Part shown: in pieces, positions 8,706 to 17,861 of the stretch | Numbering within the stretch: the first letter of the stretch is position 1 | How the letters are laid out: every line of letters starts with the position of its first letter | Source: Streptomyces sp. NBC_00513 | GTDB lineage: Bacteria > Actinomycetota > Actinomycetes > Streptomycetales > Streptomycetaceae | DNA: 64,000 nucleotides | Direction: 5' to 3' | Assembly (NCBI RefSeq): GCF_041431415.1 | Contig: NZ_CP107845.1 | Location: forward strand, 4,092,001-4,156,000 | The notes under the pieces: generated by a model | Database searches by the model: none | What the model was told of the DNA's origin: nothing | The model's input: the letters and a program-made list of their open reading frames with translations, nothing else | Program-made: the position numbers and the translations under genes

Positions 8706-9604
8706 GCCGCCTTCTCCTCAGCCCAGCGCCGCACGTGCGGCAGATCGTCGTCCAACCAGAAGGCGCTCTCCTCGGGGTCCCGGGAGTCGGTGACGACCAG
8801 GATCTCCTCGAACTTCGCGCCGGTCCCACGAAAGCCCAGATGCGGCTCCACCGCCCACAGGCCGGGCCGCGGCACGTGATCGGAGAAGTGGTAGGGGCTC
8901 CACAGCGGTGACCAACCCTCGCGGTGCCCGTGCAGGGCGTCGCTCGCCAGGCCCTTGAGGGACTGGGTGCCGAACCCGAACGCGGTCGGTGACCAGCGCC
9001 GCTCCCTGACCCGGTCCAGCTTGTGGGCGATCACGCCGAAGGGATAGGCCCGGTGCCGGTTGGCGTAGCCCTGCCGGGTCATGAGCCGTTCGACGTTCTC
9101 GTATATCTCGCGCAGGGAGCGGCGCTCGCGGACCTGGCTCAAGATCAGCTCGCGGTGCGGTCGCAGGTCCGCCATCAAGCGGTCCTGGACGGGATGCAGA
9201 CCAAGGCTCCCCGAGTATCCGACGTCCGCGGCGTAGCCCTTGTGGACCGGGGCCATGTCGAGGATGAAGGGCATCCCCGGCTCCAACCTCCGGTTCGTCG
9301 GGAAGAACTGCAGGGGGATCTTGAAGTTCGCGAAGGCGGTGCGGTCTCCGAACCACGCGAACGGCAGGTGGAACCAGTCCCGCACACCGCGCTCGCGCAG
9401 CCACTCGCGCTGCATCCGCGCCGCCTCGCGTTCGGTCACGCCCGGGCGGAGCTGCGCCGCCACGGCCTCGGCGCACTCGTAGGCGAGGCGTTGGACCTCT
9501 CTGAATCCGCGCAGTTCGGCGCCGAGCCCGGCGACTCCCGCGGTCCCGGTCGCTCCGGTGAACGCTGAGCGTCGCGTCGTGCGTTGCTTGGTTTCCCCAG
9601 CCAT
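8702..9604 (-). CDS. M24 (creatinase/aminopeptidase fold) metallopeptidase-like protein
   Basis: 300 residues from ATG 9604; an in-frame ATG 66 bp further upstream (9670) adds a low-quality extension and is rejected. The fold is suggested by ECAEAVAAQLRPGVTEREAA (the CxxA helix before the pita-bread core), FILDMAPVHKGYAADVGYSG (the first metal-ligand Asp motif), the AHKLDR segment and VEPHLGFRGTGAKFEEILVV (the usual Glu-containing metal motif before the C-terminus). Probably hydrolyses an X-Pro-like or amidine bond; substrate unknown. Coupled by 4 bp to the hydrolase-SDR fusion, which suggests a joint pathway. Confidence 0.8.
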   Translation of the reverse strand: MAGETKQRTTRRSAFTGATGTAGVAGLGAELRGFREVQRLAYECAEAVAAQLRPGVTEREAARMQREWLRERGVRDWFHLPFAWFGDRTAFANFKIPLQFFPTNRRLEPGMPFILDMAPVHKGYAADVGYSGSLGLHPVQDRLMADLRPHRELILSQVRERRSLREIYENVERLMTRQGYANRHRAYPFGVIAHKLDRVRERRWSPTAFGFGTQSLKGLASDALHGHREGWSPLWSPYHFSDHVPRPGLWAVEPHLGFRGTGAKFEEILVVTDSRDPEESAFWLDDDLPHVRRWAEEKAA

Positions 9605-9705
9605 GCCAGCCGTCCGTCCGTGTCCGTGTAGCCGTACGCGCCCGTAACTTGACACTGATGAATGTGACAATGACCGGCGATCACGTCAAGGCCCGTGCAC
9701 GGACC

Positions 9706-9714
9706 TGTGGACAA
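9706..9714 (-). promoter_or_regulatory. DnaA box in divergent intergenic region
   Basis: TGTGGACAA, the reverse complement of the preferred Streptomyces DnaA box TTGTCCACA, sits in the 222-bp gap between the divergent M24 and ABC-transporter genes, about 110 bp from each start. A single box may be chance or an origin-proximal DnaA site. Confidence 0.4.
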
Positions 9715-9826
9715 ACTTGTCCGGGCCACATCAGCCTTTGGGCGGGTCCTGTAGTCCTCAAGGCGGAGACGGGATCCGGCTCCTGGTCTGACGATCCGCG
9801 CGGCCCGCGCCACTAACGTCGAGCCT

Positions 9827-10834
9827 GTGACTGTCATCGCGACCGAAAGCCTGAGCAAGCGGTACCCCCGAGTGACCGCCCTCGACCGGCTCTCCCTGGA
9901 CATCGGGCCCGGCGTTACCGGGCTCGTGGGTGCCAACGGAGCCGGCAAGTCCACGCTGATCAAGATTCTGCTGGGACTGTCCCCCGCCACCGAGGGCCGT
10001 GCCGCCGTGCTCGGGCTCGACGTCTCCACGCATGGCAGCGCCATCCGTGAGCGCGTCGGCTACATGCCCGAGCACGACTGCCTGCCGCCCGACGTCTCGG
10101 CCACCGAGTTCGTCGTACACATGGCGCGCATGTCCGGGCTGCCCCCGACCGCCGCCCGTGAACGGACCGCCGACACCCTGCGCCACGTGGGCCTGTACGA
10201 GGAGCGCTACCGTCCCATCGGCGGCTACTCGACGGGCATGAAGCAGCGGGTCAAGCTGGCCCAGGCGCTCGTCCACGACCCCCAGTTGGTGCTGCTCGAC
10301 GAGCCCACCAACGGCCTCGACCCGGTCGGTCGCGACGAGATGCTCGGCCTGATCCGCCGCATCCACACCGACTTCGGGATCTCGGTCCTGGTCACCTCCC
10401 ACCTCCTCGGAGAGCTGGAGCGGACCTGCGACCACGTCGTGGTCGTCGACGGCGGCAAGCTCCTGCGTTCCAGTTCCACCAGCGACTTCATGCAGAGCAC
10501 CACGACCCTGGCGGTCGAGGTCACCGACTCCGACACCCACCCGGACGGCACCGCCGCGCTGCGCAAGGCGCTCACCGCGGCGGGCATCATCCTGCAGGTG
10601 GGCGAGGAGCAGGGCCTGCCCGGCGCCGGCCACGTCCTCCTCGTCGAGGCGACGGGCGAGGAGACGTACGACACGGTCCGCGACACCGTCGCAGACCTGG
10701 GTATCGGTCTGGTCCGCATGGAGCAGCGCCGCCACCACATCGCGGAGGTCTTCCGCGACAACGACCCGTCCGCGCCGCCCGCCCCGCAGGTGCGGCCCAC
10801 CCAGCAGAAGGGAGCCGGTTCCGATGGCGCCTGA
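9827..10834 (+). CDS. ABC transporter ATP-binding protein (first pair)
   Basis: 335 residues, GTG start at 9827. Walker A GANGAGKST (about residue 40), signature YSTGMKQRVKLA, Walker B LVLLDEPTNG and a switch His in VLVTSHLL. The C-terminal 90 residues form the regulatory tail seen in CcmA/NatA-type exporter ATPases and end in a Pro-rich stretch. It overlaps the permease gene by 11 bp and heads a four-gene operon. Probably powers an exporter; cargo unknown. Confidence 0.92.
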   Translation: MTVIATESLSKRYPRVTALDRLSLDIGPGVTGLVGANGAGKSTLIKILLGLSPATEGRAAVLGLDVSTHGSAIRERVGYMPEHDCLPPDVSATEFVVHMARMSGLPPTAARERTADTLRHVGLYEERYRPIGGYSTGMKQRVKLAQALVHDPQLVLLDEPTNGLDPVGRDEMLGLIRRIHTDFGISVLVTSHLLGELERTCDHVVVVDGGKLLRSSSTSDFMQSTTTLAVEVTDSDTHPDGTAALRKALTAAGIILQVGEEQGLPGAGHVLLVEATGEETYDTVRDTVADLGIGLVRMEQRRHHIAEVFRDNDPSAPPAPQVRPTQQKGAGSDGA

Positions 10835-11711
10835 CACCTCGACCCAGATCCACAACATCGGCTACCGGTCCTACGACGGCCCCCGGCTCGGCCGTGCCTA
10901 CGCGCGCAAGTCGCTGTTCTCGCAGTCGCTGCGCGGCGCGTACGGCCTCGGTCGCTCGGCCAAGTCCAAAGTGCTGCCGATGCTCCTCTTCGCGGTGATG
11001 TGCGTTCCCGCACTGATCATCGTCGCGGTGGCCATCGCGGTGCCCGGCTCCACCGAGCTGCCGATCAAGTACACGACGTACGCCCTGACCACCCAGGTGA
11101 TCATCGGCCTGTACCTCGCCTCCCAGGCCCCGCAGTCGGTCTCCCGGGACCTGCGCTTCAAGACGGTGCCGCTGTACTTCTCGCGGCCCATCGAGCGCGT
11201 GGACTACGTCGTGGCCAAGTTCGCGGCCATGGCCTCGGCCCTGTTCATCCTCACCGCCACCCCGCTGCTGATCATGTACGTCGGCTCGCTGCTCGCGAAG
11301 TTCGACTTCGGGGACCAGACCGAGGGCTTCGGGCAGGGCCTGGCCTCCGTACTGCTCCTGTCGCTGCTCTTCGCCGGCCTCGGCCTGGTCATGGCCGCAC
11401 TGACCCCGCGTCGCGGGTTCGGCGTCGCCGCCATCATCGCCGTGCTGGTGATCCCGTACGGAGCGGTGACCGCCGTACAGGGCATCGCGTACAACACCGG
11501 CTCCACCGGCGCCATCGACTGGCTGGGCCTGTTCTCCCCGATCACCCTGATCGACGGCATCCAGACAGCCTTCCTCAACGGCACCTCCGCCTTCCCCGGC
11601 GGCGAAGGCCCCACGGCCGGCATCGGCTTCGTCTACCTGCTCGTCGCCCTCGGGCTCATCGCCGGCTCCTACGCCGCCCTGATGGCCCGCTACCGGAAGG
11701 CCGGGCTGTGA
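10824..11711 (+). CDS. ABC-2 type transporter permease (first pair)
   Basis: 295 residues with about six membrane segments (first near residue 55, PMLLFAVMCVPALIIVAVAI). A long cytosolic N-terminus with NIGYRSYDGPRLGRAYARKS precedes them, typical of the Streptomyces ABC-2 permease family. Its start lies inside the preceding ATPase gene, and its stop overlaps the next ATPase start by 4 bp, so expression is coupled. Forms the membrane half of an exporter with the neighbouring ATPases. Confidence 0.88.
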   Translation: MAPDTSTQIHNIGYRSYDGPRLGRAYARKSLFSQSLRGAYGLGRSAKSKVLPMLLFAVMCVPALIIVAVAIAVPGSTELPIKYTTYALTTQVIIGLYLASQAPQSVSRDLRFKTVPLYFSRPIERVDYVVAKFAAMASALFILTATPLLIMYVGSLLAKFDFGDQTEGFGQGLASVLLLSLLFAGLGLVMAALTPRRGFGVAAIIAVLVIPYGAVTAVQGIAYNTGSTGAIDWLGLFSPITLIDGIQTAFLNGTSAFPGGEGPTAGIGFVYLLVALGLIAGSYAALMARYRKAGL

Positions 11712-12619
11712 CCATCATCGACATCGACCACACCTCCCGCTGGTTCGGGAACGTCGTCGCCGTCAACGACGTGACCATGCGCATCGGCCCGGGTGTCACC
11801 GGCCTCCTCGGTCCCAACGGTGCGGGCAAGTCCACGCTCATCAACATGATGGGCGGCTTCCTGGCCCCCTCCACCGGCACGGTCACTCTCGACGGGACGC
11901 CGATCTGGCGCAACGAGCAGGTCTACAAGCAGATCGGTGTCGTGCCCGAGCGCGAGGCCATGTACGACTTCCTCACCGGCCGCGAGTTCGTCGTCGCCAA
12001 CGCCGAACTCCACGGACTCGACGACGCGGCCGCCCAGCGGGCCCTGGCCACCGTCGAGATGGAGTACGCCCAGGACCGCAAGATCGCCACGTACTCCAAG
12101 GGCATGCGCCAGCGCGTCAAGATGGCCTCCGCCCTCGTCCACGAGCCGTCGGTGCTGCTCCTCGACGAGCCGTTCAACGGCATGGACCCGCGTCAGCGCA
12201 TGCAGCTCATGGATCTGCTGAGGCGCATGGGCGACGAGGGCCGCACCGTGCTCTTCTCCTCCCACATCCTGGAGGAGGTCGAGCAGCTCGCCTCCCACAT
12301 CGAGGTGGTCGTGGCCGGCCGGCACGCGGCCTCCGGTGACTTCCGCAAGATCCGTCGCCTGATGACGGACCGTCCGCACCGCTACCTGATCCGTTCCTCC
12401 GACGACCGGGTCCTTGCCGCGGCCCTGATCGCCGACCCGTCCACCGCCGGTATCGAGGTCGACCTGAAGGAAGGCGTCCTGCGCGTCCAGGCCGTCGACT
12501 TCGGTCGCTTCACCGAGCTGCTGCCGCGGGTCGCCCGCGAGCACGGCATCCGGCTGCTGACGGTCTCGCCCTCCGACGAGTCCCTCGAGTCGGTCTTCTC
12601 CTACCTCGTCGCGGCCTGA
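11708..12619 (+). CDS. ABC transporter ATP-binding protein (second pair)
   Basis: 303 residues from the GTG at 11708, which overlaps the permease stop (GTGA); the reading frame is open further upstream but that part is out-of-frame shadow of the permease. Walker A GPNGAGKST (about residue 40), signature YSKGMRQRVKMA, Walker B VLLLDEPFNG, and SHILEEVE at the switch His. Closely resembles the first ATPase in architecture, suggesting duplication of an ATPase-permease unit. Confidence 0.92.
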   Translation: MTIIDIDHTSRWFGNVVAVNDVTMRIGPGVTGLLGPNGAGKSTLINMMGGFLAPSTGTVTLDGTPIWRNEQVYKQIGVVPEREAMYDFLTGREFVVANAELHGLDDAAAQRALATVEMEYAQDRKIATYSKGMRQRVKMASALVHEPSVLLLDEPFNGMDPRQRMQLMDLLRRMGDEGRTVLFSSHILEEVEQLASHIEVVVAGRHAASGDFRKIRRLMTDRPHRYLIRSSDDRVLAAALIADPSTAGIEVDLKEGVLRVQAVDFGRFTELLPRVAREHGIRLLTVSPSDESLESVFSYLVAA

Positions 12620-12633
12620 AGGAGCTGGCAACC

Positions 12634-13353
12634 ATGTACAACCCCACTGTCGCCCGGCTCACCTACCGGGCCCTGCTCGGCCGCCGCCGCGCGCTGATCC
12701 TCTTCGCGCTGCCCGCCCTGCTGATCGTCCTCAGCATCGCCGTCCGCGCCTTCACCGGCCTGGACGACAAGGTCGCCGCCGATCTGCTCGGCGGATTCGC
12801 CCTCGCGACGATGGTCCCGCTGATCGGCGTCATCGCCGGCACCGGCGCCATCGGCCCCGAGATCGACGACGGCTCGATCGTCTACCTGCTCTCCAAGCCG
12901 GTGAAACGACCGACGATCATCATGACCAAGCTGATCGTCGCCATCGCGGTCACGATGGTGTTCTCCGCGATCCCCACCCTGATCGCGGGCTTCATCCTCA
13001 ACGGCAACGGTCAGCAGATCGCCGTCGCCTACACCGTGGCCGCCCTCGTCGCCTCGATCGCCTACAGCGCGCTGTTCCTGCTGCTGGGCACCGTCAGCCG
13101 GCACGCCGTCGTCTTCGGTCTGGTCTACGCCCTGATCTGGGAGTCCCTCTTCGGCAGCCTGGTCTCCGGGGCGAAGACGCTGAGCGTCCAGCAGTGGTCC
13201 CTGGCCCTGGCCGAGAAGGTCGCCGGCGAGGGGTACGTCGACGCCACCGTGGGCCTGCCCACCGCCTCGGTACTGCTCGTCGTGGTCACCGTCGGGGCCA
13301 CCGTCTACGCGGGCCAGAAGCTGCGTCGCCTCACCCTCGCGGGCGACGAGTAG
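12634..13353 (+). CDS. ABC-2 type transporter permease (second pair)
   Basis: 239 residues with about six membrane segments; begins MYNPTVARLTYRALLGRRRALI. GAAGGAGCTGG 6 bp before the ATG is a good ribosome binding site, and the gene lies 14 bp after the second ATPase. ABC-2 permease for the second half of the four-gene operon. A strong terminator follows at 13380-13413. Confidence 0.88.
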   Translation: MYNPTVARLTYRALLGRRRALILFALPALLIVLSIAVRAFTGLDDKVAADLLGGFALATMVPLIGVIAGTGAIGPEIDDGSIVYLLSKPVKRPTIIMTKLIVAIAVTMVFSAIPTLIAGFILNGNGQQIAVAYTVAALVASIAYSALFLLLGTVSRHAVVFGLVYALIWESLFGSLVSGAKTLSVQQWSLALAEKVAGEGYVDATVGLPTASVLLVVVTVGATVYAGQKLRRLTLAGDE

Positions 13354-13379
13354 AACCGGCGGAACCGCCGTCGCACACC

Positions 13380-13413
13380 GTGCCCCGCCCGGCCCACCGG
13401 CCGGGCGGGGCAC
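13380..13413 (+). terminator. Rho-independent-type hairpin ending the ABC operon
   Basis: A perfect 15-bp stem, GTGCCCCGCCCGGCC (13380-13394) pairing with 13399-13413, with a 4-base loop CACC. No U-run follows, as is common in Streptomyces terminators. Confidence 0.8.
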
Positions 13414-13437
13414 AGCTTCGCGGGTCATCATCGGTGC

Positions 13438-14085
13438 ATGATGCCGCACGCCGAGCCCGAGCCCTCCAGGCCGCTGTGGTCCTGGATACGCTCCTCGCCC
13501 GGTACGCACATCTGGCTTTTGATCATCGCTGTCACCAGTGTGGTCGTGGTGATCGCTCCCGATCATCTGGACCACGTCCTGCTGCACCGCAACAGCAGCA
13601 ACATTCACGAGCTCACCCGGCACCCCATTCGCGCCCTGCTCTCCAGCGCGTTCTGGATCGAGAACCCGGCCTCGCTCGCCCTGTACGCGGCGCTCTTCGA
13701 GCTCTTCCAGGCTCCCGTCGAACGCTGGCTCGGCACCCTGCGCTGGCTCGTGATCATCGCGACCGCCCACATCACCGCCACCCTGGTCAGCCAGAAGCTG
13801 GTGCTGATGGCCATCCAGGACCACCGGGCCCCGCGCAGCATGGTCCACGTCGTCGACATCGGCGTCAGCTACGGACTCGCCGCGGCCGCCGGAGTCCTGA
13901 CCTACCGGCTGCCCGGCCCGTGGAGATGGCTCTACCTCGCGGGAGTCGTCGCCTTCTTCGGCATCCCCCTCATCAGCGGCGGAACCTTCACCGACCTCGG
14001 ACACGCCATCGCGCTGGCGGTCGGCCTGCTGGCCTGGCCGCTGACCCGGCATCCACACCCCACCCGTGTTTCACGTGAAACATGA
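13438..14085 (+). CDS. Rhomboid-like integral membrane protein
   Basis: 215 residues with about six hydrophobic segments. DIGVSYGLAAAAG provides a Ser in a G-x-S-x-G context and DLGHAIAL a His in a late helix, matching the spacing of the rhomboid Ser-His dyad; activity is not certain because the usual GxSG is altered. The last residues V-S-R-E-T are encoded by a parS site (14068-14081) that overlaps the 3' end of the gene and runs into the TGA stop. Alternative: an inactive rhomboid homologue acting in membrane protein turnover. Confidence 0.75.
   Translation: MMPHAEPEPSRPLWSWIRSSPGTHIWLLIIAVTSVVVVIAPDHLDHVLLHRNSSNIHELTRHPIRALLSSAFWIENPASLALYAALFELFQAPVERWLGTLRWLVIIATAHITATLVSQKLVLMAIQDHRAPRSMVHVVDIGVSYGLAAAAGVLTYRLPGPWRWLYLAGVVAFFGIPLISGGTFTDLGHAIALAVGLLAWPLTRHPHPTRVSRET
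14068..14081. other. parS centromere site (ParB binding)
   Basis: Perfect GTTTCACGTGAAAC. It forms the last codons of the rhomboid-like gene, read as V-S-R-E-T before the stop. Confidence 0.9.
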
Positions 14086-14170
14086 CCCTGTGAGGGAGCC
14101 GGGGGCACCGGAAAATGACTGGTAAGGGGCGTGCGGCCGGGGCAGAGTGAGCCGTGCGGGGAGCAACAAG

Positions 14171-14227
14171 AAGGTCCGGGACAGCCACTTCGAGCGCGCC
14201 TCGCGGCGCGGGCTGCTCCCGGACCTT
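14171..14227. terminator. Nested hairpin between convergent genes
   Basis: An 11-bp inverted repeat, AAGGTCCGGGA (14171-14181) pairing with 14217-14227, encloses a second stem CGCGCC-TCGC-GGCGCG. It lies between the converging rhomboid-like and HAD genes and probably terminates transcription from both sides. Confidence 0.65.
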
Positions 14228-14271
14228 TCTCGTCTTCGCGGTCTTCGGACCCGCTTCTTCGGACCCTGCGG

Positions 14272-15084
14272 TCAGGCCGCGCCCAGCAGACGTTCCAGCA
14301 CCACCGCGATGCCGTCCTCCTGGTTGGAGGTCGTCACCTCGTCGGCCACGGCCTTGAGCTCCGGGTGGGCATTGGCCATCGCCACACCGTGCGCCGACCA
14401 ACCGAACATCGGGATGTCGTTGGGCATGTCGCCGAAGGCGATCGTCTCCGCCGCCTTCACTCCCAGTCGACGCGCGGCCAGCGACAGGCCGGTCGCCTTG
14501 CTCAGACCCAGGGGCAGGATCTCCACCACGCCCGGACCCGCCATCACGATGTCCACCAGGCTGCCCACGATCGCCCGGGCCGCCGTGACGAGCTCGTCGT
14601 CGCCGAGCCCCGGGTGCTGGATGTACAGCTTGTTCAGCGGCGCGGTCCAGATGGCCGCGGTGTCCTCCAGGTAGATGGCCGGCAGCCCTTCCTGGACCTG
14701 GTAGCCGGGGCCGAACAGGACCTCGCCGTCCACCCCGTCCCGGCTGGCGGCGACCGCCAGCGGACCGACCTCGGCTTCCATCTTCGACAGCGCCAGACCG
14801 GCCAGTTGGCGGTCCAGCGTCACCGAGGTCAGGAGGCGGTGCGCCCCCGCGTCGTACAGCTGGGCGCCCTGCCCGCACACGGCGATCCCCTTGTAACCGA
14901 GATCGTCGAGCACGTGGCGGGTCCAGGGCACGGCCCGGCCGGTGACGATGATGTGGGCCGCGCCCGCGGCGGTGGCCGCGAGGAGGGCTTCACGGGTGCG
15001 CTCCGAGACGGTGTCGTCGTCACGCAGCAGCGTGCCGTCGAGGTCCGTCGCGACGAGCTTGTAGGGGAAAGGGGCCGGGCTCAC
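14272..15084 (-). CDS. HAD-superfamily hydrolase, Cof type
   Basis: 270 residues from the GTG at 15084, which overlaps the serS stop by 4 bp (GTGA); upstream open frame is serS shadow. HAD motif I is [11 protein letters not shown] near residue 8, motif II in HIIVTGRA, the Lys motif in LSKATGLSL and motif IV in [12 protein letters not shown], with a C2 cap as in Cof/YidA sugar-phosphate or nucleotide phosphatases. Co-translated with serS; in S. coelicolor-type chromosomes the pair is also adjacent (recalled). Confidence 0.9.
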   Translation of the reverse strand: MSPAPFPYKLVATDLDGTLLRDDDTVSERTREALLAATAAGAAHIIVTGRAVPWTRHVLDDLGYKGIAVCGQGAQLYDAGAHRLLTSVTLDRQLAGLALSKMEAEVGPLAVAASRDGVDGEVLFGPGYQVQEGLPAIYLEDTAAIWTAPLNKLYIQHPGLGDDELVTAARAIVGSLVDIVMAGPGVVEILPLGLSKATGLSLAARRLGVKAAETIAFGDMPNDIPMFGWSAHGVAMANAHPELKAVADEVTTSNQEDGIAVVLERLLGAA

Positions 15085-16358
15085 TTGGCGATCGGCTCCA
15101 GGACCTCGCGACCACCCAGGTACGGACGGAGCACCGGGGGGACCCGCACGGAACCATCGGCCTGCTGGTGGTTCTCCAGGATGGCGACGATCGTGCGCGG
15201 GACGGCGCACAGGGTGCCGTTCAGCGTGGAGAGCGGCTGGGTCTTCTTGCCGTCGCGGTAGCGGATCGACAGGCGACGCGCCTGGAAGCCGTCACAGTTC
15301 GAGGCGGAGGTCAGCTCGCGGTACTTGCCCTGGGTCGGGATCCAGGCCTCGCAGTCGAACTTGCGCGAGGCGGAGGAGCCCAGGTCGCCGGTGGCGACGT
15401 CGATCACCTGGAAGGGCAGCTCCAGGCTGGTCAGCCACTGCTTCTCCCACTCCAGGAGCCGCTGGTGCTCGGCCTCGGCCTCCTCCGGCGCGACGTACGA
15501 GAACATCTCGACCTTGTCGAACTGGTGTACGCGGAAGATGCCGCGGGTGTCCTTGCCGTACGTGCCGGCCTCGCGGCGGAAGCACGGCGAGAAGCCGGCG
15601 TACCGCAGGGGCAGCTTGTCGGCCTCGATGATCTCGTCCATGTGGTACGCGGCGAGCGGTACTTCGGAGGTGCCGACGAGGTAGTAGTCGTCCTTCTCCA
15701 GGTGGTACACGTTCTCCGCGGCCTGGCCGAGGAATCCCGTGCCCTCCATGGCGCGCGGACGCACCAGCGCGGGGGTCAGCATCGGGATGAAGCCGGCCTC
15801 GGTGGCCTGCGCGATCGACGCGTTGACCAGGGCCAGCTCCAGGAGGGCGCCGACGCCGGTGAGGTAGTAGAAGCGCGAACCCGACACCTTGGCGCCACGT
15901 TCGACGTCGATGGCACCCAGCGACTCGCCGAGCTCCAGGTGGTCCTTGGCCTCGAAGCCCTCGGCGGCGAAGTCGCGGATCACGCCGTGCGTCTCGAGGA
16001 CGATGAAGTCCTCCTCGCCACCGACGGGGACGTCGGTGTGGACGATGTTCCCGAGCTGGAGGAGGAGGCGCTTGGCAGCCTCGTCCGCCTCGTTCTGCTC
16101 GGCCTCGGCCGCCTTGACGTCCTGCTTGAGGTGTTCGGCCTTGCTGAGGAGCTCCGCCCGCTCCTCCGGAGAGGCCTTGGGAATGAGCTTGCCGAGCGAC
16201 CTCTGTTCGTTGCGCAATTCGTCGAAGCGCATGCCGGAGGACCTGCGGCGCTCGTCGGCGGAGAGCAGTGCGTCGACGAGGCCGACGTCCTCTCCACGAG
16301 CGCGCTGCGAGGCGCGGACACGGTCAGGGTCTTCACGGAGCAGCCGAAGGTCAATCAC
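15081..16358 (-). CDS. serS: Seryl-tRNA synthetase
   Basis: 425 residues, the standard class II SerRS length. The N-terminal coiled-coil arm (about 25-105, rich in [19 protein letters not shown] and [10 protein letters not shown]) grips the long variable arm of tRNA-Ser. Motif 2 is [19 protein letters not shown] with the loop contacting the acceptor end, and motif 3 is the Arg segment near [16 protein letters not shown]. Two tRNA-Ser genes lie in the same window. Translationally coupled to the downstream HAD gene. Confidence 0.97.
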   Translation of the reverse strand: MIDLRLLREDPDRVRASQRARGEDVGLVDALLSADERRRSSGMRFDELRNEQRSLGKLIPKASPEERAELLSKAEHLKQDVKAAEAEQNEADEAAKRLLLQLGNIVHTDVPVGGEEDFIVLETHGVIRDFAAEGFEAKDHLELGESLGAIDVERGAKVSGSRFYYLTGVGALLELALVNASIAQATEAGFIPMLTPALVRPRAMEGTGFLGQAAENVYHLEKDDYYLVGTSEVPLAAYHMDEIIEADKLPLRYAGFSPCFRREAGTYGKDTRGIFRVHQFDKVEMFSYVAPEEAEAEHQRLLEWEKQWLTSLELPFQVIDVATGDLGSSASRKFDCEAWIPTQGKYRELTSASNCDGFQARRLSIRYRDGKKTQPLSTLNGTLCAVPRTIVAILENHQQADGSVRVPPVLRPYLGGREVLEPIAK

Positions 16359-16883
16359 CCCTCCAGGCTACCGGGCTGGGGTTCCCTGCATCACACCGAT
16401 ATCACGCTGCGTGTCGCTATGTCCCAATTGCCGCGAATGCAGAACTGTGGGTCGCCGGCCTGATGCGATCGTTCTCGGGAGGTTGATAAAAGCGGCCGAT
16501 TCCCTGAAAAGGGGCAAACGTCGGTCCGTGGGCGCCTTCTGGAACGTCCTGCGGGGACTTCTTTGTCCACAGGAATTCCTGCCGGAACCGTCTTATCCAC
16601 AGGCTGTGCGCCGCATCTGTGGAAACGCGAACAGTTCATTGGCGACCGTCAGTCGAGCGGGGCGAATCAGGGTTCAAACCACCCTCACACACTCATTCGG
16701 GTGGGAATGACTCGCCCCAACGAGTTGATCTGCGATGCGCGGGTGACGCCGTTCACCTTCCGCTCTCCAGCACGAAACCCAGGCCACCCGACCGATTTGT
16801 CGACCTTGTCATGCTGCTCTGTCGACTTGTCCCCAGGTCACCATCTCGTCCTGTGGATAACTCTGTGGACAGTGGACGAAGCC
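16359..16883. other. 525-bp gap between serS and pheA, rich in DnaA boxes
   Basis: No convincing coding sequence. The stretch is noticeably less GC-rich than the genes and holds the serS promoter region at its left end. It carries six DnaA-box-like elements (see the separate entry) and ends at the stop of pheA. No T-box or other leader structure is evident upstream of serS. Confidence 0.6.
16563..16872. promoter_or_regulatory. Cluster of DnaA boxes
   Basis: Within 310 bp: TTGTCCACA (16563-16571), TTATCCACA (16593-16601), inverted TGTGGAAAC (16618-16626, near match), TTGTCCCCA (16827-16835, one mismatch), inverted TGTGGATAA (16852-16860, perfect TTATCCACA) and inverted TGTGGACAG (16864-16872). 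The left group points right and the right group points left. It is not oriC, since dnaA and dnaN are absent; it may be a DnaA titration or regulatory site. Confidence 0.6.
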
Positions 16884-17819
16884 CTACGCCCGGCCGTCGA
16901 GGCAGCGCGTCAGCCAGTCGGAGGCCGCCGTGAAGTCACCGTCGGAGGTACCGGGGCGCGAGGCGCGTACGTCACCCAGAGCGACACCCGCCCGCGGATA
17001 CGAACCGAGGAACCGAACCTGCGGACACGTCCGCTTCAGCCCCATCAGCGCCTCGCTCACCCGACGGTCGGAGATGTGGCCCTCGGCGTCGACGGCGAAG
17101 CAGTAGTTGCCGATGCCCGCACCCGTCGGCCGGGATTGGATCAACATCAGGTTGACGCCGCGCACGGCGAACTCCTGGAGCAGTTCCAACAGCGCACCGG
17201 GGTGGTCGTCGCCGAGCCACAGCACCACGGAGGTCTTGTCGGCTCCGGTCGGCGCGGCCGGCCGCGCGGGCCGACCGACGAGCACGAACCGGGTCTCGGC
17301 GTTCTCCGCGTCGTGGATCTCGGTGACCAGAGCCTTCAGCCCGTACGTGGCGGCGGCGAACTCGCCCGCGAAGGCGGCGTCGAACCGACCCTCCTGCACC
17401 AGCCGTGCGCCGTCGGCGTTGGACGCGGCCGACTCCCACACCGCGTCGGGCAGGTTCGCCCGCAGCCAATTGCGGACCTGCGGCTGGGCCACCGGGTGCC
17501 CGGTGACCGTCTTGACGTCCGACAGCTTGGTACCGGGCCGTACGAGGAGCGCGAACGCGATGGGCAGCAGCACCTCGCGGTAGATCATCAGCGGCTCGCC
17601 CGACGCCAGCTCGTCAAGGGTGGCGGTGACCCCGCCCTCCACCGAGTTCTCGATCGGAACCAGCGCGGCGGCGGCTTCACCGTTGCGGACGGCGTCGAGA
17701 GCGGCCGGCACGGACACCATCGGGACGAGCTCCCGGGTGGCGGCTTCCGGCAGGGTGCGAAGGGCTGCTTCGGTGAAAGTGCCCTCGGGACCGAGATAGG
17801 TGAAACGAGTGGCCGACAT
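16884..17819 (-). CDS. pheA: Prephenate dehydratase
   Basis: 311 residues; converts prephenate to phenylpyruvate in phenylalanine synthesis. The N-terminus FTYLGPEGTFTEAAL and ENAETRFVLVGRP (the Thr-Arg-Phe catalytic motif) define the catalytic half. The C-terminal ACT domain contains GALLELLQEFAVRGVNLMLI followed by the SRPTG phenylalanine-binding segment, so the enzyme should be feedback-inhibited. No chorismate mutase domain is fused. Runs in the same direction as serS. Confidence 0.96.
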   Translation of the reverse strand: MSATRFTYLGPEGTFTEAALRTLPEAATRELVPMVSVPAALDAVRNGEAAAALVPIENSVEGGVTATLDELASGEPLMIYREVLLPIAFALLVRPGTKLSDVKTVTGHPVAQPQVRNWLRANLPDAVWESAASNADGARLVQEGRFDAAFAGEFAAATYGLKALVTEIHDAENAETRFVLVGRPARPAAPTGADKTSVVLWLGDDHPGALLELLQEFAVRGVNLMLIQSRPTGAGIGNYCFAVDAEGHISDRRVSEALMGLKRTCPQVRFLGSYPRAGVALGDVRASRPGTSDGDFTAASDWLTRCLDGRA

Positions 17820-17861
17820 GTGATCAGCCTAATGCCGGAGGCCATGACGCCGACGGGCTGT

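Noticed and set aside
9604..9670. Longer start for the M24 protein at 9670
   Set aside because: The added 22 residues are unlike the family and the stretch lies in the divergent promoter region.
16359..16560. T-box leader upstream of serS
   Set aside because: No conserved T-box sequence or specifier stem could be recognised.
16359..16883. Origin of replication
   Set aside because: DnaA boxes are present but dnaA and dnaN are absent and box number is far below Streptomyces oriC.
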